From the NCBI RefSeq assembly GCF_025567165.1, contig NZ_JAOQKC010000010.1:57545-121544 (forward strand): a stretch of DNA of 64,000 nt, written 5' to 3'. Below the pieces are notes generated by a model that saw only the letters and a program-made list of their open reading frames with translations, ran no database searches and was not told the origin of the DNA. A program made the position numbers and the translations under genes. This DNA comes from Laedolimicola ammoniilytica (GTDB lineage Bacteria; Bacillota; Clostridia; Lachnospirales; Lachnospiraceae). Below are positions 1-8,279 of the stretch, piece after piece; the stretch's first letter is position 1; the number at the start of each line of letters is the position of its first letter.

Positions 1-1
1 C

Positions 2-154
2 GTTCTCTGGAAAGGCGTCAAAGAGGCCGTGGACGCAGACGGCTTCTTAGGTATTTTCAAAGGCGGCTTCCAGGCCAGCGCCGTAGGCATCAGCGCGGCC
101 CTGGTGTTCGGCTACCTGGCCAGCCTGATTTTCCAGCCGAAGATGAAGAAATAA
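2..154 (+). CDS. spoVAE: Stage V sporulation protein AE, C-terminal end (partial)
   Basis: The window opens inside an open frame that ends with TAA at 152-154. The visible 50 residues hold a glycine-rich stretch (DGFLGIFKGGF), then a hydrophobic helix with the motif AVGISAALVFGYLASLIF and a short basic tail, QPKMKK. This agrees with the C-terminus of SpoVAE, a small membrane protein of the SpoVA channel that moves dipicolinic acid into the forespore. The N-terminal part and any spoVAC/spoVAD neighbours lie outside the window. The call rests on recalled similarity of a short segment; another SpoVA-type membrane protein is the main alternative. Confidence 0.7.
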   Translation, partial: VLWKGVKEAVDADGFLGIFKGGFQASAVGISAALVFGYLASLIFQPKMKK

Positions 155-175
155 GTTAAAATGAAGTGTAAATTC

Positions 176-204
176 TTGCCTTTTTCCAAACAAATTGCTA
201 TACT
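176..204 (+). promoter_or_regulatory. Promoter upstream of degV
   Basis: TTGCCT (176-181) and TATACT (199-204) are separated by 17 nt. The site lies after the spoVAE stop and 43 nt before the degV start, so degV probably has its own vegetative promoter. Confidence 0.6.
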
Positions 205-247
205 TGTGGTATTTGCAGTGGAAAAGTAATGGAAGGGGGCAGCCCAG

Positions 248-1114
248 TTGAAAAAGATAGCGGTTGTGACGGACAGTAACAGTGGTATTACGCAGGAAGA
301 AGCACAGAAGATGGGAATCCATGTGTTGCCGATGCCTTTTACAATTGATGGAAATGAATATTTTGAAGGAATCAATCTGACACAGGAAGAGTTTTACGAG
401 AAGCTGAAAGGAGATGCGGATATCGCGACCTCCCAGCCGTCTCCCCACGCGATCCTGAAGCTTTGGGACGAGCTTCTAAAGGAGTATGACGAGATCGTAC
501 AGATTCCCATGTCCAGCGGCCTGTCAGGCTCCTGCCAGACAGCGGCAGCGCTGGCGGCGGATTATGAAGACAGAGTATTTGTAGTCAATAACCACCGGAT
601 TTCCGTTACCCAGAGACGTTCCGTGGACACAGCCCTTGCCATGGTGAAGGATGGAAAAAGCGGTCAGGAGATCAAAGATTTCCTGGAAGAAACCGGAAAG
701 AATTCCAGCATCTACATCACCGTAGCCACCTTAAAATACCTGAAAAAGGGTGGCCGTCTGACTCCGGCAGTAGCGGCCATCGGGACCATGCTCCGTCTGA
801 AGCCGGTGCTGACCATCCAGGGCGAGAAGCTGGACAGCTGTGCCAAGGCCCGCACCATGCACCAGGCCAAACAGCTGATGATTGACCATATCCGGGAGGA
901 CATTGAGACCCGTTTCGGCGGCGTGGCGGCTCATAAGGTTCACATGGATATCGCGCACACCAACAACGAGGTCGAGGCCCTGAAATTCCGCGACGAGGTC
1001 GAGGCGGCATTTCCGGGATATCAGGTCGGTTTTGTAGACCCGCTGTCCTTAAGCGTATCCTGCCACATCGGCGACGGCGCGCTGGCGCTGGCTATTACAG
1101 AAATTACAGAATAA
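248..1114 (+). CDS. DegV family fatty-acid-binding protein
   Basis: This 288-residue protein begins MKKIAVVTDSNSGIT and continues with a SQPSP motif and IPMSSGLSGSCQTA, which are hallmarks of DegV proteins. The family has two alpha/beta domains that bind a single long-chain fatty acid; in Firmicutes FakB members present the fatty acid to the kinase FakA for phosphorylation. No fakA-like gene is near, so a FakB role is inference. The start is TTG at 248 with a purine-rich ribosome site (GGAAGGGGG) about 8 nt upstream. Length is normal for the family. The gene appears monocistronic, with its own promoter and a strong terminator. Confidence 0.9.
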   Translation: MKKIAVVTDSNSGITQEEAQKMGIHVLPMPFTIDGNEYFEGINLTQEEFYEKLKGDADIATSQPSPHAILKLWDELLKEYDEIVQIPMSSGLSGSCQTAAALAADYEDRVFVVNNHRISVTQRRSVDTALAMVKDGKSGQEIKDFLEETGKNSSIYITVATLKYLKKGGRLTPAVAAIGTMLRLKPVLTIQGEKLDSCAKARTMHQAKQLMIDHIREDIETRFGGVAAHKVHMDIAHTNNEVEALKFRDEVEAAFPGYQVGFVDPLSLSVSCHIGDGALALAITEITE

Positions 1115-1123
1115 AAGTATGTT

Positions 1124-1161
1124 ACACCCGGAGAAATGGCGAATTTCTCCGGGTGTTTTGC
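1124..1161 (+). terminator. Rho-independent terminator after degV
   Basis: A 13-bp stem (ACACCCGGAGAAA with TTTCTCCGGGTGT) is followed by TTTTG. It ends the degV transcript just before the next promoter. Confidence 0.85.
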
Positions 1162-1162
1162 T

Positions 1163-1191
1163 TTGACAAGCATACAGCCCTGTGATACACT
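1163..1191 (+). promoter_or_regulatory. Promoter of the TPR-AAA gene
   Basis: TTGACA (1163-1168), a 17-nt spacer and TACACT (1186-1191) lie 40 nt before the TTG start at 1232. Confidence 0.65.
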
Positions 1192-1231
1192 AAAGTTTAA
1201 GAATGTGCGGAAATAACTGAGGTGAATATCG

Positions 1232-3658
1232 TTGGATAAATATGAATTTCAGATAAAGACAGAACAGCTGGAAAAGCAGCTGGACAGGAAAAATTACGAG
1301 ACGGCGGCGAAGATTGCGGACTCCATCGACTGGAGAAAGGTCCGCAATGTGGGCCTTTTGATGGAAGTGGCGGAAGCCTACGAATATACGGAACGTTATG
1401 AGGACAGCTATGAGATTCTGAATATCGCCTATGACTGCGCGCCCATTGGACGTATGATTGTATACAAGATGGCGGAGCTGGCGGTGAAGATGGAGGATTA
1501 CGACGAGGCGGTGGATCTGTACAAGGAGTTCGTGAAGATCGCGCCGCACGATCTGGGCCGCTACGTGCTGAAATACAAGATTTACAAGGGCAGAGGCGCT
1601 GCCATCGAGGATCAGATCGCGATTCTGGAGGAGTATAAGAGCCGGGAATATCAGGAGCAGTGGGCTTATGAGCTGGCAGAGCTTTACTATCAGGACGGAC
1701 AGCTCTCCAAGTGCGTGGAGGAGTGCGACGATCTGATTCTGTGGTTCAGCGAGGGCGAGTATGTGCGCAAGGCCATGGAACTGAAAATGAAGATCCAGCC
1801 GCTGACCGCGTCCCAGGAAGAGAAGTACCGCCAGATGGTGGGTGAGGAGCGGGCAAAGGATATCGAGATCAGGCCCGTAAATATGGAAGACAAGTTCAAT
1901 ACCGTGAATCTGCAGGCAGCCCTGGCGGAGGGCGTGCAGGATTATATTGAGGAAGAGCTGCACCATGAGGAGCAGGCGGAAGAACTGAACCCGGAAGAGC
2001 CTGAGAAAGAGCTTCCGACGGCTCCGGAAGAGGTACCGGAAGTGCGGGAGGCGCAGCAGTTTGAGGCCGTGGATCCGGATAAGCTTCTGCGGGAGAAAAA
2101 AGAGCCTTCAGAGCCTGTAAAGCCTTCGGGGTTTCTGGGACAGACCGATACCGGACAGATTACCTTCGATCCGGACGAGAGTGTCGTAGAGAAACAGATC
2201 ACCGGCCAGATGAGCATCGAAGACGTGCTGAGCAGCTGGGAGGAGAAGAAGCGGGAGACCGAAGCGGCCATTGCTGAGGCAGCCAGGCGTGACGAAGAGC
2301 GAAAGAAAGAGCGGGACTACTTACGGGCCACCGGCCAGCTTCCGGATCTGAATATCGAAGTGAAGCAGACGGTACCGGAAGAGGTATTGCGTCTGATCGA
2401 AGAGATCGAGGGACGGTATCCCTATAAGGTTCATGTGGATCCCATCGAGCGTGACAGCTCATCGCAGACGGTGAAGGCGGCGATGGAGCCGCAGACGGAA
2501 GCGTCTGTTGTGGAGAAAAAAGAACCGGAGAAATCGGTGGATAATAGAAAAGAACCGCAGGAAATTCTGGAGGTTCTGGAAGCACCGTCAGAGGTCGAGA
2601 CAGAGTGTGAGCCGGAGAAGACAGAAATTGCGGAGCAGTCTGTGGATACTGTCGGGACAGTGAAAGAGCCGCAGGAGATTCTGGAGATTCTGGAAGCGCC
2701 GAGTGAAGCAGCCGCGACAGAGGAGCCTGCAGCAGAAACTGTGGTGGAAGGTGTAAAAGAAGAACAGCCTGCGCAGACAGAGGCGACGGCGCCTGAGGAG
2801 CAGTCACAGCCGGAAGAGGAAGAGACAGAGACAGAGTACATCTCCCCCATGCTGGACAACCTGAAAAAGGATCTGGAAGAAACCGTAGCGACCCTGCCCT
2901 CCGGACAGCTTTCCGAGGAGCAGAAGAAGCTGTTTGCATACTTCACCTCTGTGCGGGGCATGAACCAGCAGCTGGCAGCCCTCCTGGAAGAGGATCGGAT
3001 GCGGAAAGAACGCAGGGACGATTCTCTGCTTGGCAATATCGTCATCACCGGCGAGAGCGGCAATGGCAAGACCACGCTGGCGGCCGATATCGTAAAGGCA
3101 CTGCAGAAGCAGCGCCGCATTAAGGGCGCGAAGATGGCCAAGATACCGGCGGATAACCTGAACGGCAAGAATGTATCCGGCGTGATTCAGAAGCTGGGCG
3201 GCGGAGCCCTGCTGATTGAAAAAGCGGGAGCTTTGAGGAGTGAGACTGCCGTACAGCTGTCCCACGCCATGACCCGTAAGACCGGCGGCCTTCTGGTCAT
3301 CCTGGAGGATGAGAAAGAGGAGATCCGCAAGCTGTTTATCCGTTGTGAGAGCCTGGGAGCAAAGTTCACCCGCACCATCGATATCCCGGTGTTTACCAAC
3401 AAGGAGCTGGTAGCCTTCGGAGAGTCCTATGCGCTGGAGCAGGAATGCGTCCTGGATGAGATGGCCGTGCTGGCCCTGTACAACCGCATCGGCAACAACC
3501 AGCGCAGCGATCACCTGGTCAACGTGGCCGAGGTCAAGGAGATGGTAGACGAAGCCATTGACCGGGGTGGTAAGAAAGGACTTTTTGGCAAGGTGAAGAA
3601 GAGCAGACTGGATGAGTTTGGTCATACCATTTTGTTGGAAAAGGATTTTGAGATTTAA
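1232..3658 (+). CDS. Large TPR protein with degenerate CbxX/SpoVK-type AAA domain
   Basis: 808 residues in three parts. Residues 1-210 are helical and repeat-like (paired YE/YD motifs), as in tetratricopeptide repeats. Residues 215-540 are very rich in Glu, Pro and Ala, likely disordered, and contain a near-repeat KEPQEILEVLEAPSE (about 440) and KEPQEILEILEAPSE (about 478). The C-terminal 250 residues resemble AAA ATPases of the CbxX/SpoVK group. Walker A is intact (GESGNGKT, 607-614), but the Walker B position reads ALLIEK (659-664), so the usual Asp-Glu pair is replaced by Glu-Lys. It may bind nucleotide without normal hydrolysis. The start is TTG at 1232 after TGAGGTG. Function unknown; it abuts the MATE gene by 1 nt. 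Confidence 0.75.
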   Translation: MDKYEFQIKTEQLEKQLDRKNYETAAKIADSIDWRKVRNVGLLMEVAEAYEYTERYEDSYEILNIAYDCAPIGRMIVYKMAELAVKMEDYDEAVDLYKEFVKIAPHDLGRYVLKYKIYKGRGAAIEDQIAILEEYKSREYQEQWAYELAELYYQDGQLSKCVEECDDLILWFSEGEYVRKAMELKMKIQPLTASQEEKYRQMVGEERAKDIEIRPVNMEDKFNTVNLQAALAEGVQDYIEEELHHEEQAEELNPEEPEKELPTAPEEVPEVREAQQFEAVDPDKLLREKKEPSEPVKPSGFLGQTDTGQITFDPDESVVEKQITGQMSIEDVLSSWEEKKRETEAAIAEAARRDEERKKERDYLRATGQLPDLNIEVKQTVPEEVLRLIEEIEGRYPYKVHVDPIERDSSSQTVKAAMEPQTEASVVEKKEPEKSVDNRKEPQEILEVLEAPSEVETECEPEKTEIAEQSVDTVGTVKEPQEILEILEAPSEAAATEEPAAETVVEGVKEEQPAQTEATAPEEQSQPEEEETETEYISPMLDNLKKDLEETVATLPSGQLSEEQKKLFAYFTSVRGMNQQLAALLEEDRMRKERRDDSLLGNIVITGESGNGKTTLAADIVKALQKQRRIKGAKMAKIPADNLNGKNVSGVIQKLGGGALLIEKAGALRSETAVQLSHAMTRKTGGLLVILEDEKEEIRKLFIRCESLGAKFTRTIDIPVFTNKELVAFGESYALEQECVLDEMAVLALYNRIGNNQRSDHLVNVAEVKEMVDEAIDRGGKKGLFGKVKKSRLDEFGHTILLEKDFEI

Positions 3659-3659
3659 A

Positions 3660-5042
3660 ATGAGACATACAAATGATTTGGGAAAGGATCCGATATTCCC
3701 GCTGGTGCTGCGGCTTGCGATTCCCACCATGCTGGCACAGTTTGTAAGCGTCCTGTATTCCATCGTGGATCGGATGTACATCGGCGCAGGTGTGGGAAGT
3801 CTGGCATTGGCCGGAGTGGGCGTGTGCGCGCCCATTGTCACCCTGCTGTCTTCCTTTGCTTCTCTGATTAGCCTGGGCGGATCGCCGATTATGGCCATGC
3901 GGATGGGAGCCGGGGACGAGCGGGAAGCCCAGAAGATATTGAATAACAGCTTTTTTATGCTGCTGGTGACGTCAGTGCTTCTGACCTTTGGTTTTCTGGC
4001 CCTAAAAGAAAAATTTCTGATGTGGTTTGGCGCGAGTCAGGCCACATTTGCTTATGCGAACACCTACGTGACGATTTATACGCTGGGAACGCTTTTTGCG
4101 TTGTTATCCACGGGCATGAACAGCTTTCTGATTGCCCAGGGCTTTTCCGGCCTGGGTATGGTGACCGTCATGCTGGGAGCCGTGCTCAATATCGTTCTGG
4201 ATCCGGTCTTTATCTTCGGCTTTCATATGGGAGTGGCCGGCGCGGCTGTGGCCACTGTGATTTCCCAGCTTGCCTCTGCGGTTTTCGTGCTGGTCAGTCT
4301 GCGGGGAAAAAGAATGCCCATAAGACTTGGCTGGGGCGGCTTTGCCAAACAGACGATGCGGAAAATCATAAGCTTCGGATTTTCTCCGTTTCTGATTATC
4401 GCCAGCGACAGTATCCTGCTGATTGTACTGAACACGGTGCTGCAGCGCTACGGAGGTCCGGGCGAGGGCGATATTCTGGTTACCTGCGCCACCATTGTGC
4501 AGAGCTACCTTCTGATCATTACCATGCCCATGAGCGGCATTACCCTGGGCAGTCAGCCGGTGGTCAGCTTTAATTATGGCAGGGGCGATGCGGGACGGAT
4601 TCGGAAAGCCATTTGGTGCATCACCGGACTTTGTGTGATTTTCTGCAGTCTGATGATGGTATTTACGTATACGCTGTCGCCGCTCTATGTGAGTATGTTC
4701 ACGAAAGACACGGAAATCAAGCTGCGATCCGTACGGTATATCAAAGTATTTACCGCCATGATTGTGCCGCTGGCTGTGCAGTATCCGCTGGTGGACGAGA
4801 CTACGGCGCTGGGGCACGTGAAACGGGCCCTGTTCTGTTCCGCTTTCCGGAAGCTGATTTATTTTTCCTGCCTGATACTGCTTCCGATGCTGGTGAGCGC
4901 GGAAGCGGCGTTCCTGTCAGAGCCGGCTGCGGATGTGATAGCCGCGACGATGACGACGGTTCTGTTTTTGAAGACATTTCCGGGGATAGTGCGGGAGACG
5001 GAAGCGATGGAGAAAGCAAAAGAGAAGAAAGGGCAGATATAA
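3660..5042 (+). CDS. MATE family multidrug/sodium efflux transporter
   Basis: About 460 residues with many hydrophobic helices. The N-terminal signature PLVLRLAIPTMLAQFVSVLY and the later GFSPFLIIASDS are typical of MATE proteins of the NorM/DinF type, which export cationic compounds in exchange for Na+ or H+. An in-frame start at 3612 inside the upstream gene is possible, but ATG 3660 gives the normal MATE N-terminus (MRHTNDLGKDPIFPLV). It lies 1 nt after the TPR-AAA stop, so co-transcription and translational coupling are likely. Substrate cannot be inferred. Confidence 0.9.
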   Translation: MRHTNDLGKDPIFPLVLRLAIPTMLAQFVSVLYSIVDRMYIGAGVGSLALAGVGVCAPIVTLLSSFASLISLGGSPIMAMRMGAGDEREAQKILNNSFFMLLVTSVLLTFGFLALKEKFLMWFGASQATFAYANTYVTIYTLGTLFALLSTGMNSFLIAQGFSGLGMVTVMLGAVLNIVLDPVFIFGFHMGVAGAAVATVISQLASAVFVLVSLRGKRMPIRLGWGGFAKQTMRKIISFGFSPFLIIASDSILLIVLNTVLQRYGGPGEGDILVTCATIVQSYLLIITMPMSGITLGSQPVVSFNYGRGDAGRIRKAIWCITGLCVIFCSLMMVFTYTLSPLYVSMFTKDTEIKLRSVRYIKVFTAMIVPLAVQYPLVDETTALGHVKRALFCSAFRKLIYFSCLILLPMLVSAEAAFLSEPAADVIAATMTTVLFLKTFPGIVRETEAMEKAKEKKGQI

Positions 5043-5045
5043 AAG

Positions 5046-5083
5046 TACCGCCAGTCTGTAGAGGACTGGCGGTATCGTATTTT
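5046..5083 (+). terminator. Terminator after MATE gene
   Basis: A 10-bp perfect stem (ACCGCCAGTC with GACTGGCGGT, 5047-5073) is followed by a T-rich stretch. Confidence 0.75.
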
Positions 5084-5158
5084 CAGATATTCAGCGTTCA
5101 GGAGGAAGAGTTATGTCAACGGAACGCTTTTGCTGTCAGAACTATTTTCAAAAAACAG

Positions 5159-6091
5159 TCAGGCGATGATCTCCAGCTCCACCTGGGGCAGAAGTTCCTT
5201 CACGTCGGCCTCCTGGGCCAGCAGGGTGCCTTCCTGGCGGACGGAACCGGCCGCACAGGCCATGGCATAGCGGAGCATATCGGCGGTATCCAGGCGCTTG
5301 CGGAGAGCATAGCACATACCGGCCACCATGGAATCGCCGGCGCCGGTCAGCCCCTTAGCCTCCACAGGAACGGCTTTCGCCCGGTAGGTGTGCTCCTGAT
5401 CCAGCAATAGCGCGCCGTCGGCGCCCATGGAAATGCAGACATAGGGGATGCCCCCATCTACGATTTGGCGGGCAACCTCGAGGGGACCCTTGCCGGATTT
5501 CAGTTCGTTCTTGAAGGCCTGCTCAAATTCCTTACTGTTGGGCTTAATCAGGAAGGGCTTCTCTTCCAGTCCCAGCCGGAACGGTTCACCGGTGGTGTCC
5601 AGCACAGTCTTGACATCTTTTTTGTGGGCCAGGTGGATGAGGCGCTGATAGATATTGGCGGGGACGCCGGGCGGCACGCTGCCGCTTAACACCAGAATAT
5701 GTGTGTGATCCAGTCGCACATCAATTTCGTCCACCAGCTTTTCGATGGCAGCGAAGGAGACGTTAGGTCCGGCCTCATTGACCTCAGTCAGGATGTGGTT
5801 GGACTGGTCAAAAAGCTTGATATTCGTTCGGATAGCGCCCTCTGAACGGACAAAATAGTATTGCAGGCCCCGGGCTGTCATGGCATGTTCCAGAGTATTG
5901 CCGCTTTCACGGAAGTTCAGTCCCATGCACATGGTTTCTTCTTTCAGGTTATTCAGCACGGTGCTCACATTCAGTCCTTTTCCGGACAGGTCTACGCGGG
6001 TATTCTTCACCCGGTTGTAAGCGCCGACTTCCAGATTATCCAGATAAATGGTTTTGTCGATGCAGGGATTTAAAGTTACAGATAAGACCAT
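5159..6091 (-). CDS. PfkB-family hexose kinase (1-phosphofructokinase type)
   Basis: 310 residues on the minus strand. It begins MVLSVTLNPCIDKTIYL, the usual start of the 1-phosphofructokinase/tagatose-6-phosphate kinase branch of PfkB sugar kinases, and has the glycine pair DLSGKGLNVS near the N-terminus and the C-terminal anion-hole/catalytic motif LTGAGDSMVAGM. It should phosphorylate a sugar phosphate with ATP in the cytosol. No fructose PTS gene is adjacent, so fructose-1-phosphate versus tagatose-6-phosphate cannot be decided. Transcribed divergently from the TetR gene, sharing the 200-bp gap. Confidence 0.88.
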   Translation of the reverse strand: MVLSVTLNPCIDKTIYLDNLEVGAYNRVKNTRVDLSGKGLNVSTVLNNLKEETMCMGLNFRESGNTLEHAMTARGLQYYFVRSEGAIRTNIKLFDQSNHILTEVNEAGPNVSFAAIEKLVDEIDVRLDHTHILVLSGSVPPGVPANIYQRLIHLAHKKDVKTVLDTTGEPFRLGLEEKPFLIKPNSKEFEQAFKNELKSGKGPLEVARQIVDGGIPYVCISMGADGALLLDQEHTYRAKAVPVEAKGLTGAGDSMVAGMCYALRKRLDTADMLRYAMACAAGSVRQEGTLLAQEADVKELLPQVELEIIA

Positions 6092-6219
6092 AAGTATACC
6101 TCTCTTAAAAGTGATTCACGAAACTCCCTCTGAATTTATTATAAAAAATACAGAAAAGAAAGTCAACGCCATCCAATAATCTGAAAAATAAAAAAGAGAG
6201 GAAAAGATTGGTGAAAATG

Positions 6220-6248
6220 TTGACGCATTATACCGTTCGGTATATAAT
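6220..6248 (+). promoter_or_regulatory. Promoter with palindromic TetR operator
   Basis: TTGACG (6220-6225), 17-nt spacer, TATAAT (6243-6248). A perfect 16-bp palindrome, TATACCGTTCGGTATA, occupies 6229-6244, filling the spacer and touching the -10. This is the usual position for an autoregulatory operator of a TetR repressor; the TetR gene starts 46 nt downstream. Confidence 0.8.
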
Positions 6249-6293
6249 GAAATAAAACACAGGATCAGCGGCATTTTAAAGAGGGCAGACAGT

Positions 6294-6872
6294 ATGGATA
6301 ACAGGGAAACGATTCTTGAGACAGCGCTGGATTTATTTTACACCAGAGGCTACGACGCGGTGGGCGTGCAGGAGATCGCGGAGCGGTCGGGCGTGACGAA
6401 GCCGACGCTGTACTATTATTTTAAAAGTAAATATGGTCTTCTGGAGCAGCTTCTGAAGAGCCGGAGCGAGGGCTTCGCGGCGGAGCTTAAAGAAGCGTGC
6501 GCTTACCACGGCGACTTGAAGAACACCCTGTGCGCGGCGGCCCGGACGGCGGCGTCCTTCGTGGCGCGGGAACCGGAGTTTTCGGCGCTTTTCGTGGCGC
6601 TCTATCACTCGGCCAGGGGAAATGACGCCTATAAGGCGGTGCGCCCCCTGGTGCTCCGCCTGCAGCAGGCCATCGAGCAGATTTTCATTGACGCCTCGGC
6701 GGATCTGGGCAATATGCACGGGCGGCAGCGGCAGTTTTCTTTAGGTTTTATCGGCCTGGTTCTGTACTATATCGTCATGAAGCAGGAGACCAGCAAACGG
6801 GAGGACGTGCAGATTACGGAAGAGGAGATCGAGGCGCTGGTGCATCAGTTCATGCACGGTATCTATTCATGA
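6294..6872 (+). CDS. TetR/AcrR family transcriptional regulator
   Basis: 192 residues. The N-terminal helix-turn-helix is clear: ILETALDLFYTRGYDAVGVQEIAERSGVTKPTLYYYFKSK, with the TxPTLYYYF recognition helix typical of the family. The C-terminal ligand domain is not recognisable. It heads a three-gene run with a GH13 enzyme (38 nt gap) and glgB, so it probably controls alpha-glucan metabolism and its own expression via the palindrome at 6229-6244. The effector is unknown. Confidence is high for family, moderate for target. Confidence 0.92.
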   Translation: MDNRETILETALDLFYTRGYDAVGVQEIAERSGVTKPTLYYYFKSKYGLLEQLLKSRSEGFAAELKEACAYHGDLKNTLCAAARTAASFVAREPEFSALFVALYHSARGNDAYKAVRPLVLRLQQAIEQIFIDASADLGNMHGRQRQFSLGFIGLVLYYIVMKQETSKREDVQITEEEIEALVHQFMHGIYS

Positions 6873-6910
6873 TGGATTTTAGAAAAGACTTGTAAAGGGA
6901 GGAAGATAAG

Positions 6911-8263
6911 ATGGCCAAATGGTATGAAGAAGCCATTTTTTATCATATTTATCCGCTGGGACTTCTGGGCGCGCCCAAGACCCATACGGAAGAGGGAGTA
7001 ACGCATCGGCTCCGGGAGCTGGATGAGTGGGTGCCGCATATGAAGGAGCTCGGCGTCACAGCGACCTACATTGGGCCGCTATTCGAGTCCACCACCCACG
7101 GCTATGACACGAAGGATTACAGGCAGGTAGACAGCCGCCTGGGCGACAATGAGGACTTCAGGCGTTTCGTAAAGCTCTGCCATGACCATGGTATCCGGGT
7201 CGTGGTAGACGGTGTGTTCAACCACACCGGCCGCGAATTTTTCGCATTCCAGGATATTCAGAAGAACCGGGAGAATTCTCCCTACCGCTACTGGTATCAG
7301 GACGTGAGCTTCGAGGGCAACACCCATTACAACGACGGTTTTTACTACAAGGCCTGGCACAACTGCTTCGAGCTGGCGAACCTGAATCTCTGGGATCGGG
7401 GCGTGAAGGATTACCTGCTGGACGTGGTGCGGTTCTGGATCGATGAGTTTGATATCGACGGCATCCGCCTGGACTGCGCCGACTGCCTGCAGTTTGATTT
7501 TATGAAGGAGCTGCGCTGGGTGACGTCCCAGAAAAAGGCGGATTTCTGGCTGATGGGTGAGGTGATTCACGGGGATTACGCCCGATGGGTTAATGATGAG
7601 ATGCTTCATTCGGTGACCAACTACGAACTGTGGAAGGGCCTGTATTCCGGCCACAATGACCACAATTATTTTGAAATCGCGCACACGATCCGACGGCAGT
7701 TTGACGCGAACGGCGGCATCTACAAGGGCTGCAGGCTCTACACCTTCGTGGAGAATCACGACGTGGATCGCATCGTAGATAAGTTAAACGAAAAGGGCTT
7801 TTTACAGTCTGTATACACTCTGATGTACACGCTGCCCGGTATCCCCTCCGTCTACTACGGCGGCGAGTGGGGCGTGGAGGGTCGGAAAGAGGGAGCCTGC
7901 GATGATCGTCTGCGGCCGCGCCTGATTCTTTCCGAGATGGAGGCGAATCCTCCGGTTCCGGAACTGAAAAAATTATTATGTAAACTGGGAGCCATCCATC
8001 AGGCACAGCGAGCGCTGACCGACGGCGTGTACCGGGAGCTGCTTCTGACGAACCGGCAGTACGCATTTGCCAGAATCCTGGGAAATGAGGCCGTGGTCAC
8101 AGCGGTGAACAACGATGCAAACCCGGTCCACATGGAAATCAACTGTCCGGTGTCCGCATCAGGCGCACAGGAAGTGCTGACCGGCACGGACGCAGAGATC
8201 CGGGACGGCAGAATTATCTGGGAAATGCCCGCGTATGGAAGCGCGGTATTCATTTTGAAATAA
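6911..8263 (+). CDS. Glycoside hydrolase family 13 alpha-amylase-type enzyme
   Basis: 450 residues, no signal peptide, so probably cytosolic and acting on imported maltodextrins or glycogen. The GH13 conserved regions are in order: DGVFNH, nucleophile region DGIRLD (Asp188), acid/base region LMGEV (Glu217) and ENHD (Asp284). The start IFYHIYPLGLLGAP and the short C-terminal beta domain resemble cyclomaltodextrinase/neopullulanase-like enzymes without the N-terminal carbohydrate-binding domain. It lies between the TetR gene and glgB. Exact substrate (alpha-1,4 or alpha-1,6 linkage) cannot be told. Confidence 0.9.
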   Translation: MAKWYEEAIFYHIYPLGLLGAPKTHTEEGVTHRLRELDEWVPHMKELGVTATYIGPLFESTTHGYDTKDYRQVDSRLGDNEDFRRFVKLCHDHGIRVVVDGVFNHTGREFFAFQDIQKNRENSPYRYWYQDVSFEGNTHYNDGFYYKAWHNCFELANLNLWDRGVKDYLLDVVRFWIDEFDIDGIRLDCADCLQFDFMKELRWVTSQKKADFWLMGEVIHGDYARWVNDEMLHSVTNYELWKGLYSGHNDHNYFEIAHTIRRQFDANGGIYKGCRLYTFVENHDVDRIVDKLNEKGFLQSVYTLMYTLPGIPSVYYGGEWGVEGRKEGACDDRLRPRLILSEMEANPPVPELKKLLCKLGAIHQAQRALTDGVYRELLLTNRQYAFARILGNEAVVTAVNNDANPVHMEINCPVSASGAQEVLTGTDAEIRDGRIIWEMPAYGSAVFILK

Positions 8264-8279
8264 AAGCAGGGGTGAGATT

